Positions 15,653-23,434 are shown, numbered from the stretch's first letter. The stretch: 64,000 nucleotides of DNA from Jeotgalibacillus sp. ET6 (GCF_029667115.1 NZ_JARUIU010000002.1:310001-374000), one strand, 5' to 3'. Numbers and translations: made by a program. Notes: a model not told the origin generated them from the letters alone.

Positions 15653-16759
15653 TTGATCATCCAATGTACAAAAAAACTTTTAACAGAATTAAAGGTTCAG
15701 CCGGCGCAGGCAGCTGAAGAAGATCCGTTATTCAGCTGGCACGCCAATCTTATGATGGTGAACCGCAGGAAGACGCTTGTCCTTATGAATGATCGCAATC
15801 GGTATGGGATTGTTCTTCATGGATTGAAGGCGAAAGACTTTAAAAGGCTGAATGAGTTGATTCCTGAAGCGATTGAACGAGCTTACAGGGAAGAAGGCGT
15901 TGAGGAAGAAGTAATTCAGACGTATCTTTCTCAAGTCGGCGAAGTCACGTTCACCAAAACAAAAGATCGAACCTTTGTTGCCAGGCTGAATAAGACGTGC
16001 GAGCTGGTTTCCATTTTTGATGAAAAAATCAAGGGGGATTCACTGCATCAGATCAGCTTAACGAAAAAAGTCAACCGTATGGTGGTGGGCGAAGGAAAAC
16101 AGAGCATTGTCGTTCCGAATGAAGAATTATATCGCAATTTGGAAGAATTAGCGGGGCAGCCGATTTTTCCTTCTGAAGCGATGATTCTTCACGTCAAATT
16201 GGAAATTGCTACGCCAGTTTGGCGCAGGATCGTTGTACCGAAAAGGATAACGTTTCCACAGCTGCATAAGACGCTGCAAATCGCTTTTAACTGGCAGGAT
16301 GCTCATCTTCATGAATTCCTGTTGTTCCAAAGTAAACCTTTTGATCCGGATCGTGTGAAGGAAACAGAAAACCGTAAACCGGTCTTGAATTTGGTTAGTC
16401 ATCATGATGCCTTGAATGATGACAAAGGGATTCCAATGAAGCTGGATAAAGGGGAGAAAGTCGCGGACTATCTGCCTGCTGAGATGATGTATATTTATGA
16501 CTTTGGAGATGATTGGAGGCACCGTATTTCCGTTGAAAAAATGGTAGACGATTATGCATTCAACCATCCCATCTGCCTCGAAGGAGAAGGGAACACACCG
16601 CCGGAAGATATTGGGGGAGACAGCGGATATGAAATGTTTCTTGAGGTCATGGCGGATCCGGCACACGAGGATCATGATTACCTGAAGTCATGGAGCAAAA
16701 GCCAGGGCTATAGAAGCTTTGATATTAAATGGGTGAATAATGATTTAAAATATTCATAG
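15653..16759 (+). CDS. pRiA4b ORF-3-like protein with DUF6933-type N-terminus
   Basis: This 368-residue protein is read from a TTG start with AAGGAG 9 bases upstream. The N-terminal 160 residues (MIIQCTKKLLTELKV, WHANLMMVNRRKTLVLMND) look like the DUF6933 module. From about residue 178 the plasmid pRiA4b ORF-3-like domain begins (MILHVKLEIATPVWRRIVVP), with FNWQDAHLHEF, MMYIYDFGDDWRHRI and CLEGEGNTPPEDIGG, the hallmark blocks. The family is common on plasmids and in accessory DNA; its biochemical role is not established. It is ended by the hairpin at 16763. Confidence 0.85.
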   Translation: MIIQCTKKLLTELKVQPAQAAEEDPLFSWHANLMMVNRRKTLVLMNDRNRYGIVLHGLKAKDFKRLNELIPEAIERAYREEGVEEEVIQTYLSQVGEVTFTKTKDRTFVARLNKTCELVSIFDEKIKGDSLHQISLTKKVNRMVVGEGKQSIVVPNEELYRNLEELAGQPIFPSEAMILHVKLEIATPVWRRIVVPKRITFPQLHKTLQIAFNWQDAHLHEFLLFQSKPFDPDRVKETENRKPVLNLVSHHDALNDDKGIPMKLDKGEKVADYLPAEMMYIYDFGDDWRHRISVEKMVDDYAFNHPICLEGEGNTPPEDIGGDSGYEMFLEVMADPAHEDHDYLKSWSKSQGYRSFDIKWVNNDLKYS

Positions 16760-16762
16760 AAG

Positions 16763-16793
16763 AAGCGCCATTTGCGAAAAACAAATGGCGCTT
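16763..16793. terminator. Strong hairpin between convergent genes
   Basis: AAGCGCCATTTG pairs with CAAATGGCGCTT, with TTTTTT on the plus side. It separates the pRiA4b-like gene from the minus-strand endopeptidase gene eight bases further on. Confidence 0.85.
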
Positions 16794-16800
16794 TTTTCAG

Positions 16801-17607
16801 TTACTCTCCCGTTAAACGTCCGAATCCTTCGAGCTTCTCCTGCCAATAGGGGTTTGACAAAGGGGAAATCTGAACGCCATCTCCATCGTTGGCATGGATA
16901 AATTGATCGTTTCCAAGGTAAATGCCTACATGGGAAATACCTGCTTTATACGTATTTTCAAAGAAGACCAAATCACCCTGCTGCGGGGAGTCCACTGGAA
17001 GAGCCCGTGCATGCTGATCCTCTGCTGTCGTCCGTGCGATCTCGAACCCCGCTTCGTTGAATACATAATAAACAAATCCGCTGCAATCAAATCCGTCCGG
17101 TGTCGCACCACCCCACACATAAGGCACGCCAATTTGGCCTCCCGCAATATCCAGAACATCCGTCAGCCATGAGTCGCTGACAGTAGCAGCGGGTACGACA
17201 GGATAGCTGCTTTCTCCAGCCACTTTTAGCTCCTGCCCAGGCAGCAGTAAATTTCCGGAAAGCTGATTGATATCCTTCAGCTGATCTACCGTCATTTCAT
17301 AACGATTTGCGATCGAAAATAGGGTATCCCCCGTCTTTACAGTATAAGTCTGCGAAACTTCAGTCTGCTTTTCTGGAACAGTGTCTGTTTGGGGGACCTT
17401 GAGCATCTGATGAGTGACAATCAAATCAGACGTAAGCTCATTTAACGACTGGATGGCTCTGACTGTCGTACTGTATTGGGCTGCAATGCTCCACAGCGTG
17501 TCCCCGGCCTTTACTTTATACGTCCCCTCGCTTACTTCCGCTTCGGATACCAAACTTACAAAAAAGAATACAAGAATAATGGTGAATGCCGCTATTATCT
17601 TCTTCAT
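16801..17607 (-). CDS. LysM-LysM-NlpC/P60 peptidoglycan endopeptidase
   Basis: This 268-residue secreted protein starts at the ATG of MKKIIAAF, eight bases behind AGGAGGAG; sixteen further upstream codons lack a ribosome site. Order: signal peptide (1-24), LysM 1 (YKVKAGDTLWSIAAQYSTT), LysM 2 (YTVKTGDTLFSIANRYEMT), linker, and an NlpC/P60 domain from about residue 150 with catalytic Cys in FDCSGFVYY and His in HVGIYLGNDQFIHAND. The class cleaves D-Glu-meso-DAP bonds in stem peptides. It is LytE/CwlS-like with two rather than three or more LysM units and probably acts in wall turnover or daughter-cell separation. Confidence 0.9.
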   Translation of the reverse strand: MKKIIAAFTIILVFFFVSLVSEAEVSEGTYKVKAGDTLWSIAAQYSTTVRAIQSLNELTSDLIVTHQMLKVPQTDTVPEKQTEVSQTYTVKTGDTLFSIANRYEMTVDQLKDINQLSGNLLLPGQELKVAGESSYPVVPAATVSDSWLTDVLDIAGGQIGVPYVWGGATPDGFDCSGFVYYVFNEAGFEIARTTAEDQHARALPVDSPQQGDLVFFENTYKAGISHVGIYLGNDQFIHANDGDGVQISPLSNPYWQEKLEGFGRLTGE

Positions 17608-17772
17608 GTATACTCCTCCTAAATGCTTTGTCACGAATAAGAGCAGTATAGCCAAGATAGATAGATTTTAACGGATGTTTGTTATTTCTATTCTTTCATG
17701 GCAAGGATAAAGATAATTAGCGGATAAACTATGTAAGCAATTTCATAGAATTAGTGAACAGGGAAAAATAGC

Positions 17773-17801
17773 TTACAGTTTATTGAAATATTTGATATTA
17801 T
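17773..17801 (+). promoter_or_regulatory. Sigma-A-type promoter of the acyltransferase gene
   Basis: TTACAG and TATTAT are separated by exactly 17 bases and lie 33 bases before the GTG start at 17834. Confidence 0.55.
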
Positions 17802-17833
17802 AGATGAGGTTTTATTATTTTGGAGGTAAGTTT

Positions 17834-18874
17834 GTGGGAAGAAACTATACAATTGATTTTATTAAATTTTTTGCGATTTATTTTGTCGTCGTCATTCATA
17901 CCGGTCCTTTCAAGAATGAACCTCTGATATATGAAACAATCAATATCTTTGCAAGGTTTGCTGTTCCTTTCTTTTTTATGACCTCGGGCTATTTTTTAGG
18001 TAAAAATCTACAAACTAAAAAGGATCCCAGTCAGTATATAAAAAGAAGTTTTATTAAAAATCTTTCTTTATATGCAACGTGGATCTTCGTCTTTTTCATC
18101 TATGATTTTTTCCTGACGATTGTATCGGCGAATCTAAAAGGGAATGCTGTAGGGGATGCATTAACGGATTATTTTACTGAGTTTTTTACGATCGGACTTT
18201 TGTTTTATGGAACAGAGACGAATTCATTTCATCTTTGGTTTTTAATTGCTCTAGTTTGGTCGACGCTTATTGTTTCGTTCTTTGTAAAGATAAATAAGCT
18301 GATACCTTTATTGATTATCAGCTTTGTTCTGAACGTGATTGGTCTTTTTGGACAATCCTATCACGTAATTTTCGATTTTCCCTTACACACAAGAGACGCA
18401 TTGTTCTTTGGTTTATTTTACACAGCACTAGGCTGTAGTTTTGCCAGCGGGAAGCTGAGATTAAAGCGGAACCCTCTGCTATGGGGAGGTTTAGTCTTAT
18501 TATTCTCGATCTTGCAGATTGCGGAAGGCTTATCTCTTATTCATCTTCTTGATTCACGTATCGATAACTATTACCTTTCAACGATTCCCTTAAGTATTTC
18601 TTTATTCGCTTTGGCCCTCACTTCAAGCGGGATATCTGAGCATAATCCTTTGGCAAAAATAGGGAACAAAGCAGTCGGAATCTTTGTCATGCATCCTCTC
18701 TTTATTAGTGCAAGCCTTCTTTTCGTCAGCTGGCTGAATGTAGAAGCTGTTACCCAAACCTTTATATGGAACATCTCGTTTACACCTGCGATTTTGGTGG
18801 TTTCTTATCTGAGCTATGAGGTTTTACAGAAAGTTAAGGGCAGGTTGTTTCATCGGATTACTAGTGTTAAATAA
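17834..18874 (+). CDS. Acyltransferase 3 family membrane protein
   Basis: This 346-residue protein starts at the GTG at 17834, eight bases behind GGAGGT; an ATG ten codons earlier would bury that site. About ten membrane helices are evident. The opening YTIDFIKFFAIYFVVVIHTGPF carries the family's conserved helix-1 pattern with the catalytic-site His, and FHLWFLIAL and GIFVMHPLF are further family blocks. Members O-acetylate or O-acylate exopolysaccharide, peptidoglycan or teichoic acid-linked sugars across the membrane. The acceptor is unknown. It is monocistronic with its own promoter and terminator. Confidence 0.85.
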   Translation: MGRNYTIDFIKFFAIYFVVVIHTGPFKNEPLIYETINIFARFAVPFFFMTSGYFLGKNLQTKKDPSQYIKRSFIKNLSLYATWIFVFFIYDFFLTIVSANLKGNAVGDALTDYFTEFFTIGLLFYGTETNSFHLWFLIALVWSTLIVSFFVKINKLIPLLIISFVLNVIGLFGQSYHVIFDFPLHTRDALFFGLFYTALGCSFASGKLRLKRNPLLWGGLVLLFSILQIAEGLSLIHLLDSRIDNYYLSTIPLSISLFALALTSSGISEHNPLAKIGNKAVGIFVMHPLFISASLLFVSWLNVEAVTQTFIWNISFTPAILVVSYLSYEVLQKVKGRLFHRITSVK

Positions 18875-18891
18875 AGAGCTTTGAAGAATGG

Positions 18892-18921
18892 TGCCAATTG
18901 CGAGATGCAATTGGCATTTTT
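18892..18921 (+). terminator. Terminator of the acyltransferase gene
   Basis: TGCCAATTGC pairs perfectly with GCAATTGGCA around a 5-base loop and is followed by five T residues. The remaining 250 bases up to 19171 hold no gene that I can see. Confidence 0.8.
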
Positions 18922-19170
18922 CGTGTCCGCTTTTGAAATGACCCTTCAACGAGTCTAACTAAATCAATTTTTTAGAATAAATTTCAATATATTTATGTAA
19001 TAATATCCATCTACTCCTCATAAACTGATAGGGGGAGGTATTGTTTAGGGAATAAAGAGAGAATTGAATGATGGTTTTGGTTAAAGAAAGTAATGATTGA
19101 TATAAGAGAACATGCTGGTCACGCTTTTCTCACTGTACTGTCCGTGTAAAGACTAAAAGGGGGCAAGACA

Positions 19171-20070
19171 ATGGATGATTTGTTTTTATTGTTATTTTTC
19201 TTTTCCATTCTCGCGTTTATTACAGGTTTAATTAAACCCTCTCTTTTATTAAGGTGGGGACCAGAGGACAAAAGAAATAGAAGAAGAGCAGCCGTGTATT
19301 TTGGTTCAGCCATTGTAGTGTTCTTTCTTTTATTTGCCATTACACTAGATCCGATAGAAGAGGTTGCGGGTGTTGAGAGTCAGACAGAAGCGGATAGGCA
19401 GGCAAAAGAAGAGGAAAAGCTGATAGAAGAAGAGGCTGAAGCAGAGAAGGAAGCAGCAGAAGAGGCAGAGCGAGCAGCAGCTGAGGAGGCGGAGAAGGAA
19501 GCAGCAGAAGAGGCAGAGCGAGCAGCAGCTGAGGAAGCAGAGAAGGAAGCGGAAGAAGAGGCAGAGCGAGTAGCAGCAGAGGAAGCGGAGAAAGAAGCAG
19601 CAGAAGAGGCAGAGCGCATAGCAGCGGAGGAAGCGGAGAAGGAAGCAGCAGAAGAGGCAGAGCGAGTAGCGGCTGAGGAAGCGGAGGAAGAAGCGGCAGA
19701 AGAGGCAGCTCGGGTAGCAGCGGAGGAAGCAGAGAAAGAAGCAGCAGAAGAAGCGGAGAATGAAGCGGCAGAGAATACGGTGACCATGTCACAGCAGCAG
19801 GCGGTAAGCATGGCTCAGTCCTATTTAGATTATACTGCCTTTTCGAAAAGCGGATTAATCGCTCAATTGGAATTTGAGGGGTTTGACAATGCAGATGCTG
19901 CTTATGCGGTGGACAACATCAGTGTGGACTGGAGTGAACAGGCAGTCCTTATGGCGCAGAGTTATCTTGATTACTCTGCATTTTCAAGAGCAGGCCTCAT
20001 CGAACAATTAGTCTTTGAAGGGTTTGATCTGGCTGACGCTGAAAATGCGGTGAATATGGTCGGTCTTTAA
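19171..20070 (+). CDS. Membrane-anchored Glu/Ala coiled coil with two Ltp repeats
   Basis: This 299-residue protein starts after an AGGGGGC site. Two membrane helices (LLLFFFSILAFITGLIKPSLLL and AVYFGSAIVVFFLLFAITL) are followed from about residue 75 to 205 by a very long EEAEKEAAEEAER-type helix. Two tandem C-terminal Ltp units then appear: QAVSMAQSYLDYTAFSKSGLIAQLEFEGF and QAVLMAQSYLDYSAFSRAGLIEQLVFEGF. Ltp units (PF07553-like) occur in surface lipoproteins and in the phage TP-J34 superinfection-exclusion protein. The stalk would hold them away from the membrane, but the topology is uncertain. Phage defence is only a possibility. Confidence 0.75.
   Translation: MDDLFLLLFFFSILAFITGLIKPSLLLRWGPEDKRNRRRAAVYFGSAIVVFFLLFAITLDPIEEVAGVESQTEADRQAKEEEKLIEEEAEAEKEAAEEAERAAAEEAEKEAAEEAERAAAEEAEKEAEEEAERVAAEEAEKEAAEEAERIAAEEAEKEAAEEAERVAAEEAEEEAAEEAARVAAEEAEKEAAEEAENEAAENTVTMSQQQAVSMAQSYLDYTAFSKSGLIAQLEFEGFDNADAAYAVDNISVDWSEQAVLMAQSYLDYSAFSRAGLIEQLVFEGFDLADAENAVNMVGL
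19436..19775 (+). repeat. In-frame minisatellite coding for the Glu/Ala stalk
   Basis: The DNA is a tandem array of imperfect 30- and 45-base units built from GAGGCAGAGCGAG, AAGGAAGCAGCAGAA and similar blocks. Each keeps the reading frame and encodes AEEAEKEAAEEAER. Such arrays change length readily by slippage or recombination, so stalk length is probably variable between strains. Confidence 0.8.
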
Positions 20071-20103
20071 ATGATAGTTAGAAGTGAAAAATTCAGAGCA
20101 GAT

Positions 20104-20129
20104 GATCGCTATTTTAGCGGTCTTTTTTT
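20104..20129 (+). terminator. Terminator of the Ltp-repeat gene
   Basis: GATCGCTA pairs with TAGCGGTC with one wobble or mismatch and is followed by seven T residues. Confidence 0.65.
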
Positions 20130-20211
20130 GCTTTCGTTCAAAATGTATTATAATTCAGGTTAATAAGGATTGTTCTACTGGTGGATTTAATTAAGGAAGA
20201 GGAGTGAGTGT

Positions 20212-20736
20212 ATGAGGAAAGTCGTGTTGTTTATCGCCCAAAGTCTGGACGGATATATAGCGACTAAGGAAGACTCATTAGACTGGTTATTTAGTGTTGA
20301 AGGAGAGGGAGATAATGGATACGCTGAATTTTTCAGCACCGTTGACACCATTTTGATGGGAAAAAGGACGTATGATTGGGTCATGCAGCAGGAAAATGGA
20401 GCGTTTCCTTATCCTGATAAACAGTGTTACGTGTTTTCAAATGCCCAGAATGAAGACACTGAGTATGTTCGTTTTATTAATGGGGATATCAGGCATTTTA
20501 TAACGGATTTAAAGAAGGAAGAAGGGAAGGATATTTGGGTTGTTGGCGGTGGAAATCTGCTTCAACCATTTTTTAAAGAAGGTCTTGTGGATGAAATGAA
20601 AGTTACCGTTGCACCAAAGGTTATAGGGGATGGAATTCCATTATTTAAAAAGGGGGACTATCAACTAGATCTTTCCTTGATCGGATCTAAGACCTTTAAT
20701 CAATTTGTGGAATTGCATTATACAGTAGTGAAATAA
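20212..20736 (+). CDS. Dihydrofolate-reductase-fold (RibD C-terminal) protein
   Basis: This 174-residue protein opens MRKVVLFIAQSLDGYIA and has DTILMGKRTYDWV and the NADPH-binding block IWVVGGGNLLQPFF followed by LVDEMKVTVAPKVIGDGIPLF, all typical of the RibD C-terminal/DHFR-like family (B. subtilis YyaP and YwjB class). It probably reduces a pterin- or flavin-precursor-like substrate with NADPH; it is not the housekeeping FolA. GAAGAGGAGTGA precedes the ATG. A perfect TATAAT is at 20149-20154, but I see no good -35 box at 17 bases. Confidence 0.85.
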   Translation: MRKVVLFIAQSLDGYIATKEDSLDWLFSVEGEGDNGYAEFFSTVDTILMGKRTYDWVMQQENGAFPYPDKQCYVFSNAQNEDTEYVRFINGDIRHFITDLKKEEGKDIWVVGGGNLLQPFFKEGLVDEMKVTVAPKVIGDGIPLFKKGDYQLDLSLIGSKTFNQFVELHYTVVK

Positions 20737-20749
20737 GTAAAAATGGTAA

Positions 20750-20775
20750 AAGCCTGGGATGTCCCTGGCTTTTTA
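20750..20775 (+). terminator. Hairpin between the DHFR-fold gene and comK
   Basis: AAGCC-T-GGGA pairs with TCCC-T-GGCTT (one T-T mismatch), with TTTTT at the plus-strand side. It lies between convergent genes. Confidence 0.55.
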
Positions 20776-20784
20776 TGCTGCGAT

Positions 20785-21291
20785 TTAGGATGTAAAATAA
20801 TCTTTTGGTCCATTATTGCGCGGCGGCTTAATGGAGTATTGAACGAATAGCAGTGTGGTTCTGATAAACTGTTCTTTGGCAGTGCTGTAGGGGCAGTCCG
20901 CGATCATATACTGGCCGTTGAAAAAAACGATTTTCGATTGTTTGGGATTTTCCGGGAAAGGTTTAATTTGATCAATATGGTCCAGAAAAAACCAGGAATT
21001 CTGCCGGCTTTTAATGGAATGAGTAGGGAATGCATAAATATGGTTAAACGGATCTATGATGAGAGGGATTTTGTTCCGTATGCTCAACATGCATCTTGCA
21101 GCATCCAATCGCCCGCCCATTTTGCTTCCACAGCGCAAACAGGCTTCTTCGAGCAGTGTTTTCATCGATTTCTCAGAGTAGAAAATTCCTCGTATGTCGT
21201 GAATTACAGTTTGATAGCGTATGTCCAGTGCAGGCAGCAATGCCAGGGTGGTCGAGCTTATGTAATAATCGTGTTCCAAAAAATAAGCCAT
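20785..21291 (-). CDS. comK: Competence transcription factor ComK
   Basis: This 168-residue protein shows the conserved ComK core: LLEEACLRCGSKMGGRLDAAR, the block KIPLIIDPFNHIYAFPTHSIKSRQNSWFFLDHI, and FFNGQYMI. ComK binds AT-rich dyads (K-boxes) and switches on the DNA-uptake genes and its own gene. GAAGGAGG precedes the ATG. The C-terminal tail is short, ending PRNNGPKDYFTS. It is transcribed in the same direction as, and 154 bases behind, a small sigma factor, with a long inverted repeat between them. I did not find a clean pair of AAAA-N5-TTTT boxes upstream. Confidence 0.9.
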   Translation of the reverse strand: MAYFLEHDYYISSTTLALLPALDIRYQTVIHDIRGIFYSEKSMKTLLEEACLRCGSKMGGRLDAARCMLSIRNKIPLIIDPFNHIYAFPTHSIKSRQNSWFFLDHIDQIKPFPENPKQSKIVFFNGQYMIADCPYSTAKEQFIRTTLLFVQYSIKPPRNNGPKDYFTS

Positions 21292-21379
21292 TTACAATCC
21301 TCCTTCTTTTTACCCATTATATAGGATGTTATTTTGGGATAATATATACATATTGTAAATTTTAAGTTACTGATTTGTT

Positions 21380-21439
21380 AAAATCCATTGAATCCCTTCT
21401 CTTAAAAAGTAAAAGCAGAGGAGGTTTTCAATGGATTTT
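21380..21439. repeat. 13-bp inverted repeat between the sigma-factor gene and comK
   Basis: AAAATCCATTGAA (21380-21392) and TTCAATGGATTTT (21427-21439) are perfect reverse complements 34 bases apart. On the minus strand this could form a long-loop hairpin in the transcript leaving the sigma gene toward comK, either a terminator or a regulatory site. The right arm also contains an ATG behind AGAGGAGG on the plus strand. Confidence 0.6.
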
Positions 21440-21445
21440 TGGTTT

Positions 21446-21937
21446 TTACTCCAATTGATCAGAAAGGGAGACTTTCAACTTGGTGACCGCTCCTTTTTTC
21501 CACTTTTTAACGGCAGACACACTGACCCCTTCCTGTTCGGCAATTTGAGCTACACTCAAATCTTTTTCAAAGGTAAGCCAGAACCATTTTTGCTGGGTGG
21601 GGGTAAGAAGCTTCGCGCAGCTGTTGAAGATGTCGCTTTGAAAAGCAGGATCTGGTGCCGCATCCTCACGCATTTCCCAAAACTCTTCAGAATGAACACT
21701 CTCCCGCTCCTTCCTTCTATTGTCACTTCGCATATACGTCAGCATTCCGCCTCTAATACACTGATAGGCATAAGGTGCAAATTCCCCTTGTGCTGGATCA
21801 AATTTCTCCCAGGCTCGCCAAAGAGAAAGCATGCCTTCCTGAATAAAAACCTCATGATCCTGCCGGATATTCAGCTTTCTGATCATATGAAAAATCATCG
21901 GTTCAAACTGTGCAAAAACTTCATCAAACGAATTCAT
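21446..21937 (-). CDS. Small sigma-70 family factor (SigH/ComX-like)
   Basis: This 163-residue protein has region 2 (EVFIQEGMLSLWRAWEKFDPAQGEFAPYAYQCIRGGMLTYMR, residues 30-70) and region 4 with a helix-turn-helix (LSVAQIAEQEGVSVSAVKKWKKGAVTKL). Regions 1.1 and 3 are absent. The start is the ATG at 21937 behind a GGAG; the frame is open well upstream but without a site. The size and the GMLSLWRA/AYQCIRGG signature recall SigH/ComX-type factors rather than anti-sigma-linked ECFs, and no anti-sigma gene is adjacent. Position beside comK suggests a competence role, which is inference. Confidence 0.8.
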   Translation of the reverse strand: MNSFDEVFAQFEPMIFHMIRKLNIRQDHEVFIQEGMLSLWRAWEKFDPAQGEFAPYAYQCIRGGMLTYMRSDNRRKERESVHSEEFWEMREDAAPDPAFQSDIFNSCAKLLTPTQQKWFWLTFEKDLSVAQIAEQEGVSVSAVKKWKKGAVTKLKVSLSDQLE

Positions 21938-22213
21938 TCTTCTGCTCCATCTAGGAGGCGCGCCTGCTGGATATTCTCGAGTAACCCCAGTGTAAAGGGG
22001 TTCTTTGATCTGTACGAATGACCGTTTTAGGCGAATGGAGGGGGATTTGGTGTGGTTTAGTGTAAACAAGAGGGGGATGTGGGGAAACGGGATGGTGGGG
22101 AGAGGAGATGGGTGAAAATGAGGCGGTTTGGTAGAATGTGTTATTCTATTTGCTACTCGAATAAAATTCTCTTTGCATTGTTCAAAAAAAATAGAGAGTT
22201 TATGTGCAAAAAG

Positions 22214-22236
22214 CCACATGATCACAGATCATGTGG
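22214..22236 (-). terminator. Terminator of the coiled-coil gene at 22251
   Basis: CCACATGATC pairs perfectly with GATCATGTGG around a 3-base loop. On the minus strand TTTTTG follows. The 300-base stretch 21938-22250 otherwise contains only G-rich, AT-rich non-coding sequence. Confidence 0.75.
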
Positions 22237-22250
22237 TTGAAAGATGATAA

Positions 22251-22979
22251 TTATTCAATATTAAGGACGATGACACTTGGTATGGTAATGGTGCCCCCCA
22301 TTGTAGATTCATAAGAAATGAGACCATCAGAGATCCCCATGATTGTAATTAAATCATTTTCTAGGATTCTAGAGTCTGTTATGGAAGAGCCAAATTCAGC
22401 TAAAATGATGTTATCATAATCTTCATTAACAGCTAATCTAATTTGCGTATATCCGTCGCCCTCCATAACCTGGACGACTTCACCATAAAATTTTACTTTT
22501 GAATCGATAAATTCATCTGGTGTTCTGGCTAATTGATCATAAGTTATTCCAGTATCATAACCAATTCTTTCTTCTTCTTCTGCTTTTCTTTCAGCTTCTG
22601 CTTCTTTTGCTGCTTTTTCTTCTGCTGCTTTTTTAGCTTCCGCTTCTTCTTTTGCTTTTTTGGCTGCTTCTTCTTCTTCTTTTTTCTTCTTCAATGCTTC
22701 TTCTGCTGCTTCTTGTTCTTCAATTTCTCTTTGCTGTTCTTTCTCTGATAGGTCAAACCAAGGTCCCGCCAGTTCAACCTTTTCTTTTAAAGATTTAATT
22801 TCTGCATTTTGTTCTTTTATCAAACTTTCCTTTTCATTTAGTTCCTGCTCAAGACTCGCTATTGAACTTTCACCTTTTGAAACGGCTTCTCCTGTAGAAA
22901 AAGAGTTTAATAACAAAACAAACGAAACAAAAACTAGAAAAACAATAATAAACTTTTCACTCTTTAAAAATTTTTTCAT
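22251..22979 (-). CDS. Membrane-anchored coiled coil with C-terminal OB-like domain
   Basis: This 242-residue protein starts at the ATG of MKKFLKSEKF behind GGAGGAAAAG. One membrane helix (FIIVFLVFVSFVLLLNSF) is followed by a coiled coil (about 35-75), then a Lys/Glu/Ala-rich helix (KKKKEEEEAAKKAKEEAEAK region). The C-terminal domain of about 95 residues (YDTGITYDQLARTPDEFIDSKVKFYG, VVQVMEGDGYTQIRLAV, LITIMGISDG) looks like the OB-fold seen at the end of TcdC-like and other toxin-regulator proteins. The overall plan resembles the protein at 19171. The function is unknown. Confidence 0.7.
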   Translation of the reverse strand: MKKFLKSEKFIIVFLVFVSFVLLLNSFSTGEAVSKGESSIASLEQELNEKESLIKEQNAEIKSLKEKVELAGPWFDLSEKEQQREIEEQEAAEEALKKKKEEEEAAKKAKEEAEAKKAAEEKAAKEAEAERKAEEEERIGYDTGITYDQLARTPDEFIDSKVKFYGEVVQVMEGDGYTQIRLAVNEDYDNIILAEFGSSITDSRILENDLITIMGISDGLISYESTMGGTITIPSVIVLNIE

Positions 22980-23139
22980 CTTTTCCTCCGACATTTTTAT
23001 TTAGTATACTAACTACATCGAAAACGGGTAATAAGTTACAATTAATTATATAGTACAAAAGACTTATTTGTATACTACTAAATATAAGAAATTAATTTCT
23101 TTCATCAATATTGTTTAAAATATATTGGCAGTTATTAGG

Positions 23140-23205
23140 GTGTAAAAGAAGTTTGACACCTCAACCAGTTCACCTTATAATCAAAGTGTAAAAAACCTTT
23201 TACAC
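23140..23205 (+). promoter_or_regulatory. Consensus sigma-A promoter with flanking GTGTAAAA operators
   Basis: TTGACA (23153-23158) and TATAAT (23176-23181) are both perfect and 17 bases apart. A perfect 8-bp palindrome, GTGTAAAA-AACC-TTTTACAC, covers the transcription start (23186-23205). A further GTGTAAAA half-site lies just upstream of the -35 box (23140-23147). This is the arrangement expected for autorepression by the XRE protein encoded 17 bases downstream. Confidence 0.8.
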
Positions 23206-23221
23206 CTAAGGTGGTTGCCAG

Positions 23222-23434
23222 ATGGAAAATAGAATAAAAGAATTTCGTGAAAAAAAGAGTTTTTCTCAAAGGAAATTGGCTGAAGTTTGTCAGGTCAGCA
23301 GACAGACGATCAATGCCATTGAAAATAATAAGTATGATCCAAGTCTTCAGCTGGCGTTTAATATTGCAAAAAGCCTTGGCGTAGCAATGGAAGAACTTTT
23401 TCAGTCAGAAAGGGGAGGAAAACGTAATGGATAG
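23222..23434 (+). CDS. XRE-family transcriptional regulator
   Basis: This 70-residue protein is almost entirely a Cro/CI-type helix-turn-helix: IKEFREKKSFSQRKLAEVCQVSRQTINAIENNKYDPSLQLAFNIAKSLGVAMEELF. The recognition helix SRQTINAIENNKYDPSLQLA is typical of the YgzD/YvaO small-repressor group that pairs with a membrane-protein gene. It starts after AAGGTGGTTGCCAG, ends inside the next gene (8-base overlap) and is very probably an autorepressor acting at the GTGTAAAA palindrome. Confidence 0.9.
   Translation: MENRIKEFREKKSFSQRKLAEVCQVSRQTINAIENNKYDPSLQLAFNIAKSLGVAMEELFQSERGGKRNG

Noticed and set aside
16148..16675. Minus-strand frame of 175 codons inside the pRiA4b-like gene
   Set aside because: Shadow of a conserved domain on the plus strand.
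19340..19811. Long minus-strand frames opposite the Glu/Ala stalk (Leu/Pro- or Ser/Ala-rich)
   Set aside because: They are by-products of the repetitive codons on the plus strand, with no ribosome site.
21431..22021. Plus-strand frame of 196 codons with a good ribosome site
   Set aside because: It is wholly antisense to the sigma-factor gene, whose motifs are clear; the translation has no family features. Mentioned in a finding because of the ribosome site.
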